Below, piece after piece: positions 9,280 through 19,021 of a DNA stretch of 42,117 bases. A model generated the notes under the pieces. It had not been told where the DNA came from. It searched no databases and was given only the letters and a program-made list of their open reading frames with translations. The stretch covers positions 1 through 42,117 of the forward strand of contig JAHHHD010000044.1 of the NCBI GenBank assembly GCA_019359505.1. Direction: 5' to 3'. The position numbers and the translations under genes were made by a program. The stretch is from Drouetiella hepatica Uher 2000/2452. Its GTDB lineage: Bacteria > Cyanobacteriota > Cyanobacteriia > Elainellales > Elainellaceae. Numbering within the stretch: the stretch's first letter is position 1; each line of letters begins with the position of its first letter.

Positions 9280-10704
9280 ATGGTATCGACTCCAGCCCTG
9301 GTGACATCAGGTTGCCAGTATCTGCCCACTCCAGCTACCGACCACCCTTCCCCCAATCAATTTTTGCTGCCCCTTACGGCAAAGCTCAATCGTCACGATC
9401 ATCTTGAGGTGGGTGGCTGTGATGTAGTCGATTTAGTTTCACAGTTTGGCTCACCGCTCTACGTCTTAGACGAAGAGACGCTGAGAACTGCCTGTCGCCA
9501 GTATCGTCAGGCGTTTCAGCGCTACTATCCAGGCGAATCGCTAGTCATTTACGCCTCCAAAGCCTGGAACTGTACGGCGGTCTGCGCGATCGTCGCCAGC
9601 GAAGGCTTAGGAATTGACGTGGTTTCGGGGGGCGAACTCTACACGGCGCTTCAGGCGGGGCTAAATCCTGAGACTATCTACCTGCACGGCAACAATAAGT
9701 CGCTGAGCGAATTGAAGTTTGCGATCGAGCAAGGCTGCACGATCGTTGTAGACAATTGGTTTGAGCTGGAAACCCTAGCTGGATTAGATGCTGATCTGAC
9801 GAGCGATCGACCCATTCGCATCATGCTGCGGCTAACTCCCGGAATTGAGTGTCACACCCACGACTACATCCGCACGGGCAGCATTGATAGTAAGTTTGGC
9901 TTTGACCCTCAGCAAATTGAAAAAGTCTACGAATTCATCAGCCAGCAGCCCGGTCTAGAATGCCTCGGTCTTCATGCCCACATCGGCTCACAGATTTTTG
10001 AGCTTCAGCCTCATCATGATTTGGGCGCGGTCATGGTGCAGTGGTTCCAAAAGGCAGCGCAGTATGGGTTGCCTGTTCAGCAGCTCGATATTGGCGGCGG
10101 GTTGGGCATTCGTTACACCGAGTCAGACGATCCGCCTAGCATTGATGAGTGGGTGAAAACGGTCTGTCTTGGCATTGTGCAAGCCTGCGAGAGTCAGGGA
10201 CTGCCGCTCCCCAAGCTGATTGCCGAACCGGGGCGATCCCTGATCGGCTCTGCCTGCGTTACGGCATACACCATGGGCAGTCAAAAAGAGGTGCCTGGTA
10301 TCCGCAGCTATGTGACAGTGGATGGCGGTATGTCGGACAACCCTCGCCCGATTACCTACCAGTCTACCTATCGGGCGATCGTGGCAAACCGCATGTTGGC
10401 GGAAACGAGCGAAACCGTAACGATCGCCGGGAAGCACTGCGAATCAGGCGATATCGTGATTAAAAACGCGCAACTTCCGAAAACTCAACCTGGGGATATC
10501 CTGGTAGTGATGGGAACAGGTGCGTATAACTACAGTATGGCTTCCAATTACAACCGTCTGGCTCGTCCGGCGGCGGTTGTGGTGCATGAAGGCGAGGCAA
10601 GCCTGATCCTAGAGCGTGAAACTTATCACGACTTAGTTCGTCAGGATCGTCTGCCAACCAGACTTGTAAGGCAAGAAGCAAACTCCGCTTCGGCTAATCA
10701 ATAG
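9280..10704 (+). CDS. lysA: Diaminopimelate decarboxylase
   Basis: LysA is a PLP enzyme (alanine-racemase fold) that converts meso-diaminopimelate to L-lysine, the last step of lysine synthesis. The 474-residue product has the PLP lysine in VIYASKAWN (about residue 97), HAHIGSQIF, the glycine-rich phosphate-binding DIGGGLGI, EPGRSLIG, and CESGDI, which supplies the active-site Cys from the partner subunit. The ATG at 9280 gives a short divergent gap of 130 bp to rimI. cdaA and uppS follow on the same strand, an order I recall from other cyanobacteria. Confidence 0.97.
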   Translation: MVSTPALVTSGCQYLPTPATDHPSPNQFLLPLTAKLNRHDHLEVGGCDVVDLVSQFGSPLYVLDEETLRTACRQYRQAFQRYYPGESLVIYASKAWNCTAVCAIVASEGLGIDVVSGGELYTALQAGLNPETIYLHGNNKSLSELKFAIEQGCTIVVDNWFELETLAGLDADLTSDRPIRIMLRLTPGIECHTHDYIRTGSIDSKFGFDPQQIEKVYEFISQQPGLECLGLHAHIGSQIFELQPHHDLGAVMVQWFQKAAQYGLPVQQLDIGGGLGIRYTESDDPPSIDEWVKTVCLGIVQACESQGLPLPKLIAEPGRSLIGSACVTAYTMGSQKEVPGIRSYVTVDGGMSDNPRPITYQSTYRAIVANRMLAETSETVTIAGKHCESGDIVIKNAQLPKTQPGDILVVMGTGAYNYSMASNYNRLARPAAVVVHEGEASLILERETYHDLVRQDRLPTRLVRQEANSASANQ

Positions 10705-10771
10705 GATGGAGGATGAGCGAGCGTAGCGGCTCCCTGAATCCTTTCAAAAGCGTCAATCCAGCGTCAATCTG

Positions 10772-11764
10772 ATGGGATTTTTGTTAAACCAATGGCCGAC
10801 AAACCTGGACTGGACGGGGTCATTGCGATCGTCTGAAATTGACGTTGGATGGATGTTAACCCTGGGTATCGCACAAGTTGAGCAGCGGCAGGCTGTGTTC
10901 CTATCGGCGATCGATATTGGGCTAGTGCTGCTGTTAACCTACATGATTCTCGTAATCATCGGTGAGCGGCGAACGCTCTGGATGGTGAGGGGATTGATTG
11001 TTTTAATGCTGGCGGCAGCCTTGAGTAACGTATTACAGCTCAAGCTGCTGAGCTTCGTGCTAGAAAAACTGGTGATTGGCTCGGCAGTCGCAATGGCGTT
11101 GATCCTTCAGGCAGAATTTCGCCGTCTGCTGGAGCAGTTGGGGCGGGGTGAGGTGATGACCCTGTTTCGATCGCCTCGTGAGGCTTTGCCAAAATCCGAT
11201 AGTGTGACTGATGAAATTGTGGATGCAGTCAAAGAGCTGTCTCAAAACCGGACGGGTGCGCTGATGATTTTGGAAACCGATCGCCCTATTGATGAGCAGC
11301 GCGACTTTGCGGTTCCGGGTGTACGGCTCAATGCAGAAATTTCTAAAGAACTGCTGCAAACCATCTTTCAGACCTCTACACTGCTACATGATGGCGCTAT
11401 ATTTGTGCGGGGGTCGAGAGTCGTTTCGGCAGGTGTGATTTTACCCCTCTCAGAACGCACGGCTTCTCGACAGTTGGGGACTCGACATCGAGCGGCTATG
11501 GGCATCACAGAGCGGATTGAGAACTGTCTCTGTATTGTGGTTTCTGAGGAGACTGGATCAATTTCACTCGCCGAACGGGGAATACTAAATCGACCCTTAA
11601 CCAGCAGTAAGCTGAGGGAATTGCTGCACGAACGCTTCTCTAAATCTGCCGATCGCGAGCCTGTTGCGCCGTTACGGAATCTGAGTCGGCAAATCGGTAG
11701 TAAAATGAGGGCGCTTTTTCCACATTTCCGCTCAAAATCATCTGCTTCTCGGGAGAAAAAATGA
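10772..11764 (+). CDS. cdaA: Membrane diadenylate cyclase (c-di-AMP synthase)
   Basis: CdaA condenses two ATP into the second messenger c-di-AMP, which controls potassium and osmotic balance. Three N-terminal membrane helices lie at about residues 47-115 ([43 protein letters not shown]). The DAC catalytic domain follows, with LLHDGAIFV (DGA motif) and [10 protein letters not shown] (RHR motif). The product has 330 residues, somewhat longer than Bacillus CdaA, with a basic C-terminal tail. Its TGA overlaps the uppS ATG (ATGA at 11761-11764), indicating translational coupling. The ATG at 10772 is used; an internal ATG at residue 28 is an alternative start. Confidence 0.94.
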   Translation: MGFLLNQWPTNLDWTGSLRSSEIDVGWMLTLGIAQVEQRQAVFLSAIDIGLVLLLTYMILVIIGERRTLWMVRGLIVLMLAAALSNVLQLKLLSFVLEKLVIGSAVAMALILQAEFRRLLEQLGRGEVMTLFRSPREALPKSDSVTDEIVDAVKELSQNRTGALMILETDRPIDEQRDFAVPGVRLNAEISKELLQTIFQTSTLLHDGAIFVRGSRVVSAGVILPLSERTASRQLGTRHRAAMGITERIENCLCIVVSEETGSISLAERGILNRPLTSSKLRELLHERFSKSADREPVAPLRNLSRQIGSKMRALFPHFRSKSSASREKK

Positions 11765-12510
11765 CCGCAAACCCCTCTGTCTTGTTGCGATTACCTGCTG
11801 ACTTACAGCCCGATCGCTTGCCTAAACATGTAGCCGTCATTATGGACGGCAATGGTCGATGGGCAAAAAAGCAGGGTATTCCTCGGATCATGGGACATCG
11901 GCGCGGCGTGGATACGCTAAAAGATATTCTACGCTGCTGCAAAGATTGGGGGATTGGAGCGCTAACAGCCTATGCCTTCTCAACAGAGAACTGGGGACGA
12001 CCGCTCGAAGAAGTTGATTTTTTGATGACGCTGTTCGAGCGGGTCTTGCGTCAAGAGCTACGTGAGATGATGAAAGAAAATGTGCGCATTCAGTTTGTCG
12101 GCAATTTGAATGCTCTGCCGAAATCGCTTCAGGTAGAAATTGAGCGATCGATGGAGGAAACTCGCCACAATACGGGCATTCAGTTCAGCGTTGCCACCAA
12201 CTACGGGGGTCGGCAGGAAATTATTCAGGCTTGTCGGGCGATCGCGACCCAAGTGCAGCAAGGTCTGCTTCAACCCCACGAAATCAACGAAACCTTATTT
12301 GCCCAGCACCTCTACACGGCTGATGTTTGCGACCCCGATTTGATGATTCGCACAAGCGGCGAGATGAGAATCAGCAACTTTTTGCTGTGGCAAGCAGCCT
12401 ATGCTGAACTATACGTCACGGATACACTATGGCCCGACTTTAACCGAGAAGCGTTTCACCGAGCTTTGATTTCTTACCAAAAGCGCGATCGCAGGTTCGG
12501 AAAAGTCTAG
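11761..12510 (+). CDS. uppS: Isoprenyl transferase (undecaprenyl diphosphate synthase)
   Basis: A cis-prenyltransferase that extends farnesyl diphosphate with isopentenyl diphosphate to make the C55 carrier lipid for peptidoglycan and polysaccharides. The 249-residue product has [17 protein letters not shown] with the catalytic Asp, [19 protein letters not shown], and the C-terminal [26 protein letters not shown]. It overlaps cdaA by 4 bp, so c-di-AMP signalling and envelope lipid synthesis are coupled at the expression level. No T-tailed hairpin follows the stop. Confidence 0.97.
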   Translation: MTANPSVLLRLPADLQPDRLPKHVAVIMDGNGRWAKKQGIPRIMGHRRGVDTLKDILRCCKDWGIGALTAYAFSTENWGRPLEEVDFLMTLFERVLRQELREMMKENVRIQFVGNLNALPKSLQVEIERSMEETRHNTGIQFSVATNYGGRQEIIQACRAIATQVQQGLLQPHEINETLFAQHLYTADVCDPDLMIRTSGEMRISNFLLWQAAYAELYVTDTLWPDFNREAFHRALISYQKRDRRFGKV

Positions 12511-12564
12511 AGGCGGGAAGATCTAGATATAAAAAGGCTTAGAAGCAGGAAAGTTCAGAGAGCT

Positions 12565-12837
12565 TTAGGGTCCTGAAAAAATCGCTTCGTCCAGATCTCT
12601 GCGGCTGAGGGAATATTTGAACGATCGCTGCAAGTCTCGCCCCTCTTCCCCCGCACCCACATAGCGAACGGTAAGAGCATCGACCTCCATCCAGATATCA
12701 GCTTTCCAGGTCGAGAGCTGCACATGCCAGCAGTGCAAATTCTCCTCATCTTGCTCACACCCCTTAGAGCGCAGCCACTGCTCAATCTCAGGTAGGGGAT
12801 GATTATAGAGCGGAGTGTCGGCTGAGGGAAGATGCAT
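12565..12837 (-). CDS. DUF3143 family protein
   Basis: A small 90-residue acidic protein matching the cyanobacterial DUF3143 pattern: TPLYNHPLPEIEQWL, GCEQDEENLHCWHV, WKADIWMEVDALTVRYVGAGEEGRDLQRSFKYSLSRRDLDEAIFSGP. It appears full length. The function is unknown to me; the family is essentially limited to cyanobacteria and is compact with no membrane segment. It is convergent with uppS, whose stop is 54 bp away. Confidence 0.85.
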   Translation of the reverse strand: MHLPSADTPLYNHPLPEIEQWLRSKGCEQDEENLHCWHVQLSTWKADIWMEVDALTVRYVGAGEEGRDLQRSFKYSLSRRDLDEAIFSGP

Positions 12838-12987
12838 AGCTCAGGAGCAATCTGTAAGTGATGAGGTGGCTAATGAATTATTAGATTTTTGTAATATACC
12901 TTCATTATAATTCATTACGGTTCGCGGGTTGAGATCTCTCGCCAGCCGCAGTTCAAAGGCTCACAGAATCAGGATCGCTGCACTGCA

Positions 12988-13025
12988 AGGCTTGTTCACT
13001 GCAAGGACAAGCAGCGAACAAGCCT
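12988..13025. terminator. Hairpin downstream of ilvC
   Basis: AGGCTTGTTC (12988-12997) pairs with GAACAAGCCT (13016-13025). Five further pairs (one wobble) extend the stem to 15 bp around an 8-nt loop. It lies 31 bp past the ilvC stop on the minus strand. There is no T-run, so it may stabilise the 3' end rather than terminate transcription. Confidence 0.6.
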
Positions 13026-13055
13026 AACTCGTCTGAGGCAACCGCCAGAATACCT

Positions 13056-14051
13056 CTAAGCCTTCTTTAACCAGCTAAACATGGCGCGTAGATCCTTGCC
13101 CACTTCCTCAATTTTATGTTCAGCTTCGCGACGACGCATGGCGGTAAACCCTGCCTTGCCTGACATATTTTCCAGCACAAACTCACGGGCAAACTGTCCT
13201 GATTGAATTTCACCCAAGATTTTCTTCATCTCGGCACGGGTGTCGTCGGTGACGATACGTGGGCCACGTGTCAGGTCGCCGTATTCTGCGGTGTTAGAAA
13301 TACTGTCGCGCATGGTTGCCAAGCCGCCCTCAACGATCAAGTCTACAATCAGCTTCACTTCATGCAAGCACTCGAAGTATGCCAGTTCAGGCTGATATCC
13401 CGCGTCTACCAAAGTTTCAAAGCCCGCCTTGATTAAAGCAGACAGACCACCGCACAGCACCACCTGTTCACCAAACAGATCGGTTTCAGTCTCTTCGCGG
13501 AAGGTCGTTTCCAAAATGCCCGCACGAGTGCCGCCAATGCCTTTTGCATATGCCATGGCGCGATCGCGTCCCTGACCTGAAGCATCTTGAAACACCGCAA
13601 ACAGGCAAGGCACCCCTTCGCCCTGGGTGTAAGTCCGGCGTACCAAATGTCCTGGGCCTTTGGGAGCCACCATGACCACATCAACATTAGACGGCGGCAC
13701 AATCTGAGAAAAGTGGATGTTGAAGCCATGGGCGAATGCCAGCACATTGCCATCCTTCAAGTTTGGCTCAATCTCGCTCTTGTAAACGGTTTTCATTACT
13801 TCATCGGGCAGCAGAATCATGATGAAATCTGCTAAAGCAGAGGCATCAGCCACGGATTTCACCGTCAATCCTTCAGATTCAGCTTTAGAAGTCGATTTGC
13901 TACCGGGATATAGCCCCACAATCACATTGACTCCGCTGTCTTTCAAATTGAGGGCGTGAGCATGACCCTGAGAGCCATAGCCAATGATGGCGACCGTTTT
14001 CCCCGTTAAAAGATCTAAATTTGCATCCGTGTCATAGTACATCCGAGCCAT
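13056..14051 (-). CDS. ilvC: Ketol-acid reductoisomerase (NADP+)
   Basis: IlvC carries out the Mg-dependent isomerisation and NADPH reduction of acetolactate or acetohydroxybutyrate in valine, leucine and isoleucine synthesis. The 331-residue class I enzyme has the Rossmann motif [19 protein letters not shown] (about residues 22-40), the cofactor loop [24 protein letters not shown], and the KARI C-terminal domain with [12 protein letters not shown] and [20 protein letters not shown], which hold the metal-binding acids. GGAGAAA lies 5 nt before the ATG at 14051. A long palindromic element (14151-14230) sits in its upstream region, between it and the next gene on the same strand. Confidence 0.98.
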   Translation of the reverse strand: MARMYYDTDANLDLLTGKTVAIIGYGSQGHAHALNLKDSGVNVIVGLYPGSKSTSKAESEGLTVKSVADASALADFIMILLPDEVMKTVYKSEIEPNLKDGNVLAFAHGFNIHFSQIVPPSNVDVVMVAPKGPGHLVRRTYTQGEGVPCLFAVFQDASGQGRDRAMAYAKGIGGTRAGILETTFREETETDLFGEQVVLCGGLSALIKAGFETLVDAGYQPELAYFECLHEVKLIVDLIVEGGLATMRDSISNTAEYGDLTRGPRIVTDDTRAEMKKILGEIQSGQFAREFVLENMSGKAGFTAMRRREAEHKIEEVGKDLRAMFSWLKKA

Positions 14052-14150
14052 GAGCTTTCTCCATCCAGCGATCGATTTATTGCCAAGCCTTTCATTGTAC
14101 CAAAAAGGGCGTTGAGGCTCTGATCAAGAAAGCTCACTCTTTATATTTAT

Positions 14151-14230
14151 AGGTAGTCCTCAAGAAGTAAGGATTTTTTGTTGCGTGGGCTTTGCTCACA
14201 CCACAAAAAATCCTTACCTGCATACCACCT
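14151..14230. repeat. Palindromic element, family A copy 1
   Basis: An imperfect stem of about 24 bp (14167-14190 with 14194-14217; mismatches near the tip) carries GTAAGGATTTTTTG and a GTGGGC-type tip. Outer sequences AGGTAGT (14151-14157) and ACCACCT (14224-14230) form near-inverted ends. TTTAT occurs on both sides (14146-14150, 14232-14236), possibly a target duplication. It shares GGTAGTCCT, GTAAGGATTTTT, GCGTGGGC, AAATCCTTACCT and TACCAC, in the same order, with the copy at 27259-27343. It lies in the ilvC upstream region. Confidence 0.8.
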
Positions 14231-14259
14231 GTTTATGAAAGGTAATGCGGGAGTTAAAT

Positions 14260-14790
14260 CTAGCGACCACCTGAAAGAAAAGGTTTCATTACTAGGAAGC
14301 CTGCCCCGAATGCGCTAACCACGATTAGCAAGATAGTGACAGTTAACCAAAGTCCGCTGAAATCTCTGGGAGATTTTGCATCTCTGCGATCGTAAGGTAA
14401 AGCAGGTTCTTCGGTAAATAGCTGCTCCGAGAAGTCAGAGGTGCGAAGCTTGGCAGCGATCGCCGATGCCGATGCCGCAGATGAGGGAGAAGCAGGCTGA
14501 CGCAGAACCGATGGGGCAGCGTAGCTTGCATTAGCGCCTGCATTGAGAGGATCGACAGGCGGTGATTCAATCCAATGCTGCAAATTCACCCCTAGCTGCA
14601 CAACACGCTCAACCTCCTTACGCAACTGCTGATTTTGCTGTGCTAGATGCTGATTTTTCGTGTTCAGCGATTCCAGCATGACGTGGGTGGCTTGCAGTTC
14701 AGCAGCAAGCTCTCGGTACACTGAGATCGGCACACTAGCGCCAGAGGTTGCTGCATTTGACCCGGCATCAGAATTTACGTTAGTTTTCAT
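14260..14790 (-). CDS. Coiled-coil protein with C-terminal membrane anchor
   Basis: I do not recognise a named family. The 176-residue product has a predicted coiled coil at about residues 24-68 (YRELAAELQATHVMLESLNTKN, then QHLAQQNQQLRKEVERVVQLG), a low-complexity Ala/Ser/Pro linker (about 82-112), and a single hydrophobic helix near the C-terminus (LWLTVTILLIVVSAFGAGFLV, about 147-167) followed by KPFLSGGR. This layout suggests a tail-anchored protein with a cytoplasmic coiled-coil domain. It lies upstream of ilvC on the same strand, but a palindromic element separates them, so co-transcription is uncertain. Confidence 0.75.
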   Translation of the reverse strand: MKTNVNSDAGSNAATSGASVPISVYRELAAELQATHVMLESLNTKNQHLAQQNQQLRKEVERVVQLGVNLQHWIESPPVDPLNAGANASYAAPSVLRQPASPSSAASASAIAAKLRTSDFSEQLFTEEPALPYDRRDAKSPRDFSGLWLTVTILLIVVSAFGAGFLVMKPFLSGGR

Positions 14791-15189
14791 GGGGAAAAGT
14801 AAAAGGCGGTTGTGGTGCTTAGATTATTTGCCCTCAAGGATAGTTGAGTTTAGAAAAATTGACACCTGCAATTTTCTCATGTTCATATATCCCGCCTCAC
14901 CCTGTCCTCCCTTGGGCATTGCCCAATCTGGGTATGAAATCCACAACGCATCTCCCTTGTCCCAATCTTGACTCGACATCGCATTACGTAATTGGGTTAG
15001 GACGAGTTATTTTTTGAGAGCCGCGCGACTTTCAAAAAATAACTCATTGGATCTAAGCGCGTAGCGCTGTAGAAACTGCGGATGCCATTTTGAATTTGGG
15101 CAGGATGATACATAATTGACGGAAAGGGAGGCTAGCTCAAGCAGACTTGTTTTCGTCCCCGCTAGCAGGTTTCAAATGCGTGAAGCAAA
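14791..15189. other. 399-bp divergent intergenic region
   Basis: It lies between two divergent genes and must hold both promoters. The hairpin at 15004-15045 is the only clear structure; short plus-strand frames in it show no family resemblance. A GGGAGG-rich stretch at 15125-15131 precedes the STAND gene by about 60 bp. Confidence 0.5.
15004..15045. repeat. Palindrome with T6 base and CGCG tip
   Basis: GAGTTATTTTTTGAGAG (15004-15020) pairs with CTTTCAAAAAATAACTC (15029-15045) apart from one wobble. The tip contains CGCGCG. The architecture matches the palindrome at 2-52 (T6 next to G/GA, GC-rich top), although the stem sequences differ. It sits upstream of the STAND NTPase gene. Confidence 0.7.
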
Positions 15190-18100
15190 ATGACGGCGGA
15201 AGAAGCAGTTGCTTTGTTAGATACCCTCTTACAACAAGAGCATCTGAACACCATTCAGGAGCAGATTTTCAGGGGCTGCTGGGAGGGCGAAACCTATGCT
15301 GACATGGCAGAACGCATGGGTTATGACGCAGGATACATCAAAGATACAGGCGCAAAGCTGTGGAAATTTCTTTCGGAAGCGCTAGGAGAGCGCGTTACAA
15401 AGAATAACGTTCAATCGGTCTTGAAACGGTCTGGGCGATCGGCTGTTTCTTCATCCCCTGTGCTTCCACCCGATCGACCTGAATCTGAACAGCCCGGTCA
15501 GCCTCTGAGTTTTTCTGCTCTGTCGAGTTCTGCTTTGCCGTTTCCTCAAATCAATTGGGGCGAAGCAATCGATGTCTCTACCTTCTACGGGCGTACTGTA
15601 GAGCTAGCGATCCTCAAGCGCTGGATTTTGGAGGAAGGTTGCCGATCGATCTCTATTCTAGGAATGGGTGGCATTGGCAAAACGGCGCTATCCGTGAAGC
15701 TAGCGGCAGAAATTGCTGAAGGGTCACAGGCTCAGCCTGTCCCGTCTGCTTCCTTTCAGTTCATTCTTTGGCGCACCCTACGCAATGCCCCGCCCGTTGA
15801 AGCGCTAGTAGCGGATTTGATTCGCGTGCTGTCGGGCGATCGCCTCAAAGAAGCCGATTTGCCCACTGATGCAGCAGGGCGGATATCGCGGCTCATGGAG
15901 TTTTTCCGGACATATCGCTGTTTAGTGGTGCTAGACAACGTAGAAACTGTTTTGCAGGCGGGCGAATATTCTGGCTATTTTCAGACCAAGCACCAGGGCT
16001 ACGGTGAATTGTTGCGGCGGTTGGCACACACGGCTCACTTAAGCTGCTTGGTGCTGACTAGCCGCGAAAACCCTAGAGACTTGACGGCGTTGGAGGGGGA
16101 AACGCTGCCCGTGCGATCGCTCCGACTCAACGGTTTAGCGGGGGATGACTCTAAAGCCATCCTGCAAGCTAAAGGAACGTTTATCGGCACCGCTGCCGAT
16201 TGGCAAACCCTAAGCGATCGCTATGCAGGAAATCCTTTGGCGCTGAAAATTGTCGCCAGCACCATCCAAGATCTCTTTGATGGCGACCTCTCAGAGTTTC
16301 TAACGCAGGGCGCTATGGTGTTTGACGACATCCGCAATCTGCTCGATCAGCAGTTCGAGCGCCTCTCGCGTCTAGAAAAAGACATGATGTACTGGCTGGC
16401 GATCGCCCGTGAGTCTGTCGCCTTAGCGGAACTCCAGGGCGATCTGATTGCCACACCCAAATCTAAGCTGATGGAGGCAATCGGTTCTCTGATGCGGCGA
16501 TCGCTAATTGAGAAAATCGCCCAGCGCTACACGCAGCAGCCTGTCGTGATGGAGTATGTGACCGATCGATTAATTGAAACGGTGAACGATGAGATCGGCA
16601 GTGAGGGAAACGATGAGGCAACCAATTCCTCAACGCTCTTTCATACCCATGCGCTGCTGAAAGCCTCTGGGAAAGACTACATCCGCGATCGCCAAAGCCG
16701 CTTAATTCTGGAGCCGTTAATTGAAAAACTGCTGATGCAGTTTCGCTCAAAGCTGGGTGTAGAACAACGGCTCAATCAATGCTTGCAGCGTCTAAAGGCG
16801 GGCAGCCGATCGCCGGGATACGCAGGGGGCAATCTGCTGAATTTATTTCGGCAGTTGGGCACCGATCTCACAGGATATGACTTTTCTGGATTGACCCTTT
16901 GGCACGCCTACCTGCAAGATGTGACGCTGCATCGGGTTAGTTTTGCAGAAACTGATCTAGCAAAGTCAGTGTTTGCTCAGCCGTTAGGCAGCATGTTGTC
17001 GGTGGCCATCAGTCCAGACGGGCGGTTGCTGGCAGCCAGCGATGGCGATGGCGAAATTCGCATTTGGCAGATGCAGGATGGTCGCCAGCTTTTGACCTGT
17101 CGCGAACACACTTCCTGGGTAAAAGCGATCGCCTTTGCTCCTCCCTGTTCCCAAAATAGCCAGACCCTTGCCAGCAGCGGCGAAGATCAGATCATTCGCC
17201 TCTGGGACATGGACACAGGGCAGTGCTATCAGGATTTTCGAGGACATACAAACTGGGTGTGGGCGATCGCCTTTCACCCCAGCGGCGAACAGCTTGCCAG
17301 CGCTAGCGAAGACGGTACGGTGCGGCTCTGGAACATTGGAACTGGGGATTGTCTTCAGGTGTTGACAGACCCGACAGGAGGCGTTTGCGCCATTGCGTTT
17401 AGCCCCGATGGAGCAACAATTGCCAGCGGCGGAGACGATCGGGTGGTTCGGTTATGGAATTGGGAAACGGGCGAACTGAAAGCCCTGCTAGGACATACGC
17501 AGCGAATTCGATCGATCGCCTTTAGCCCCGACGGTCAGCTTTTAGCCAGCGGCGGTGATGATGCTCTCGTCAAAATTTGGCAGGTTCAGAGGGGCGAGTG
17601 TTGGCAAACCATCAACTGCGATCGCCGAGTGTGGACGCTGGCTTTCCCGCCGCCAGACAGCAGGGCGGGGCAGGGAAAAATCATTGGAACAGGCGGCGAT
17701 GATCAGATGATCAAATTTTGGGATATCCAGACTCAAGACTGCCTCAAAACTTTTCAAGGGCACGATAGCCATGTTTGGGCGATCGCGTTTAGCCCCGATG
17801 GCGCAACGATTGTTAGCGGCAGCGACGACCAGACTCTAAAACTGTGGGAAGTCGAGACCGGACGCTGTGTGCGGACGTTTCAAGGCTACAACAACTGGAT
17901 TTGGTCAGCTGCCTTCAGCCCCGATGGCGCAACGATTGTTAGCGGCAGTGAAGATGGTAAGGTAAGGCTCTGGGATGCCGACACCGGACGCTGTTGCCAA
18001 ATCTTAGAAGGGCATCAAGGACGGGTCTGGACGGCAAGCTTTAGTCCCCAAGGGCAGATCGTGGCGAGCGGTGGCGATGACCAAACTATTCGCCTTTGGC

Positions 18101-18963
18101 ACCGAGCAACCGGACGTTGCTTGAAAATCTTGAAAGAGCGATTGGGACAAATTCGCCGAGTCGAATTTAGCCCAGATGGCAGGCTATTAGCCACTAATAA
18201 TGGGGATAATACCGTAAAAATCTGGGATGTTAGCCAAATCTATCGATCGCTGTCTAGCGACTCCAGTTCTTCCAACGTGCCGCTTTCTATACCGCGTTTG
18301 AGAACGCTAAAAGGACATGGAGGACGGATCTATGGAATTGCTTTTTTACTAGATAGCGATCGCCTGATTACGGGTAGCGAAGATCAAACTCTGCGGTTAT
18401 GGGAGATCTCGACAGGTAACTGTTTACGAGTTTTTGAGGGACATAGCCGCTACGTTTTGTCAGTTGCCGCTAGTCCAAATGTGGCAAACCATCAGGAAAT
18501 CAAAAGTCATAGGGCGGAGAATCAAGAATTAATCGCCAGCGGCAGCGACGACCAAACCATTCGCCTTTGGAATGTTCACACAGGTGAATGCTTGAGAGTC
18601 TTAGAAGGACAGCGCGGTTGGATTCAGACGATCGCTTTTAGTCCCGATGGTTCCCTCTTAGCCAGCGGCAGTACCGACCAAACGGTCAAACTTTGGCAGG
18701 TTTCGACTGGAACCTGTCTCAACACGCTAGAGGGACATAAGGAAGTGCGATCGGTCTCCTTTTCGCCAGACGGAAGGCAATTAGCAACGGGCAGCGAAGA
18801 TGAGACGATCAAGCTTTGGGCAGTCCAAACAGGAGAATGCCTGAGAACGCTGAGAGCCGATCGTCCCTACGAGGGCATGAACATCACGGGTGCAACAGGG
18901 TTGACCGCAGCACAGCGCAGCGCCCTATTCGCCCTAGGCGCAGAAGATTTTGACGGGGCATGA
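15190..18963 (+). CDS. STAND NTPase: helical N-domain, NB-ARC and 14 WD40 repeats
   Basis: A 1257-residue NOD-like (STAND) protein. Residues 1-85 form a helical/HTH-like domain ([14 protein letters not shown].. [23 protein letters not shown]) of the kind seen at the N-terminus of many cyanobacterial WD40 STAND proteins. NB-ARC follows (about 125-420) with P-loop GMGGIGKTA, Walker [19 protein letters not shown] and the GNPLALKI (GLPL-like) motif, then winged-helix and helical arms. A pentapeptide-like hinge ([26 protein letters not shown]) precedes 14 WD40 blades, enough for two seven-bladed propellers, and a short tail ([18 protein letters not shown]). STAND proteins oligomerise on ligand sensing. 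Known family roles include signalling and antiphage defence; the target here is unknown because there is no attached effector domain. It is monocistronic, next to a repeat array at its 3' end. Confidence 0.93.
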   Translation: MTAEEAVALLDTLLQQEHLNTIQEQIFRGCWEGETYADMAERMGYDAGYIKDTGAKLWKFLSEALGERVTKNNVQSVLKRSGRSAVSSSPVLPPDRPESEQPGQPLSFSALSSSALPFPQINWGEAIDVSTFYGRTVELAILKRWILEEGCRSISILGMGGIGKTALSVKLAAEIAEGSQAQPVPSASFQFILWRTLRNAPPVEALVADLIRVLSGDRLKEADLPTDAAGRISRLMEFFRTYRCLVVLDNVETVLQAGEYSGYFQTKHQGYGELLRRLAHTAHLSCLVLTSRENPRDLTALEGETLPVRSLRLNGLAGDDSKAILQAKGTFIGTAADWQTLSDRYAGNPLALKIVASTIQDLFDGDLSEFLTQGAMVFDDIRNLLDQQFERLSRLEKDMMYWLAIARESVALAELQGDLIATPKSKLMEAIGSLMRRSLIEKIAQRYTQQPVVMEYVTDRLIETVNDEIGSEGNDEATNSSTLFHTHALLKASGKDYIRDRQSRLILEPLIEKLLMQFRSKLGVEQRLNQCLQRLKAGSRSPGYAGGNLLNLFRQLGTDLTGYDFSGLTLWHAYLQDVTLHRVSFAETDLAKSVFAQPLGSMLSVAISPDGRLLAASDGDGEIRIWQMQDGRQLLTCREHTSWVKAIAFAPPCSQNSQTLASSGEDQIIRLWDMDTGQCYQDFRGHTNWVWAIAFHPSGEQLASASEDGTVRLWNIGTGDCLQVLTDPTGGVCAIAFSPDGATIASGGDDRVVRLWNWETGELKALLGHTQRIRSIAFSPDGQLLASGGDDALVKIWQVQRGECWQTINCDRRVWTLAFPPPDSRAGQGKIIGTGGDDQMIKFWDIQTQDCLKTFQGHDSHVWAIAFSPDGATIVSGSDDQTLKLWEVETGRCVRTFQGYNNWIWSAAFSPDGATIVSGSEDGKVRLWDADTGRCCQILEGHQGRVWTASFSPQGQIVASGGDDQTIRLWHRATGRCLKILKERLGQIRRVEFSPDGRLLATNNGDNTVKIWDVSQIYRSLSSDSSSSNVPLSIPRLRTLKGHGGRIYGIAFLLDSDRLITGSEDQTLRLWEISTGNCLRVFEGHSRYVLSVAASPNVANHQEIKSHRAENQELIASGSDDQTIRLWNVHTGECLRVLEGQRGWIQTIAFSPDGSLLASGSTDQTVKLWQVSTGTCLNTLEGHKEVRSVSFSPDGRQLATGSEDETIKLWAVQTGECLRTLRADRPYEGMNITGATGLTAAQRSALFALGAEDFDGA

Positions 18964-18965
18964 AT

Positions 18966-19017
18966 CAGTGCAGATCCAATGCAGCTCAGTGCAGATTCAG
19001 TGTAGACCAGTGCAGAG
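18966..19017. repeat. Five-unit 10-11-bp direct repeat after the STAND gene
   Basis: Five units resembling CAGTGCAGAT begin at 18966, 18977, 18987, 18998 and 19008 (lengths 11, 10, 11, 10, 10). They fill the space between the STAND stop and the convergent MFS stop. The average period of about 10.4 bp equals one helical turn, placing every unit on the same DNA face. Some units differ by one or two bases. Confidence 0.75.
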
Positions 19018-19021
19018 TTGT

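Noticed and set aside
9150-9356. Longer N-terminus for RimI
   Set aside because: It would overlap the divergent lysA start, lacks homology and is less well placed than GTG 9149 with its AAGG.
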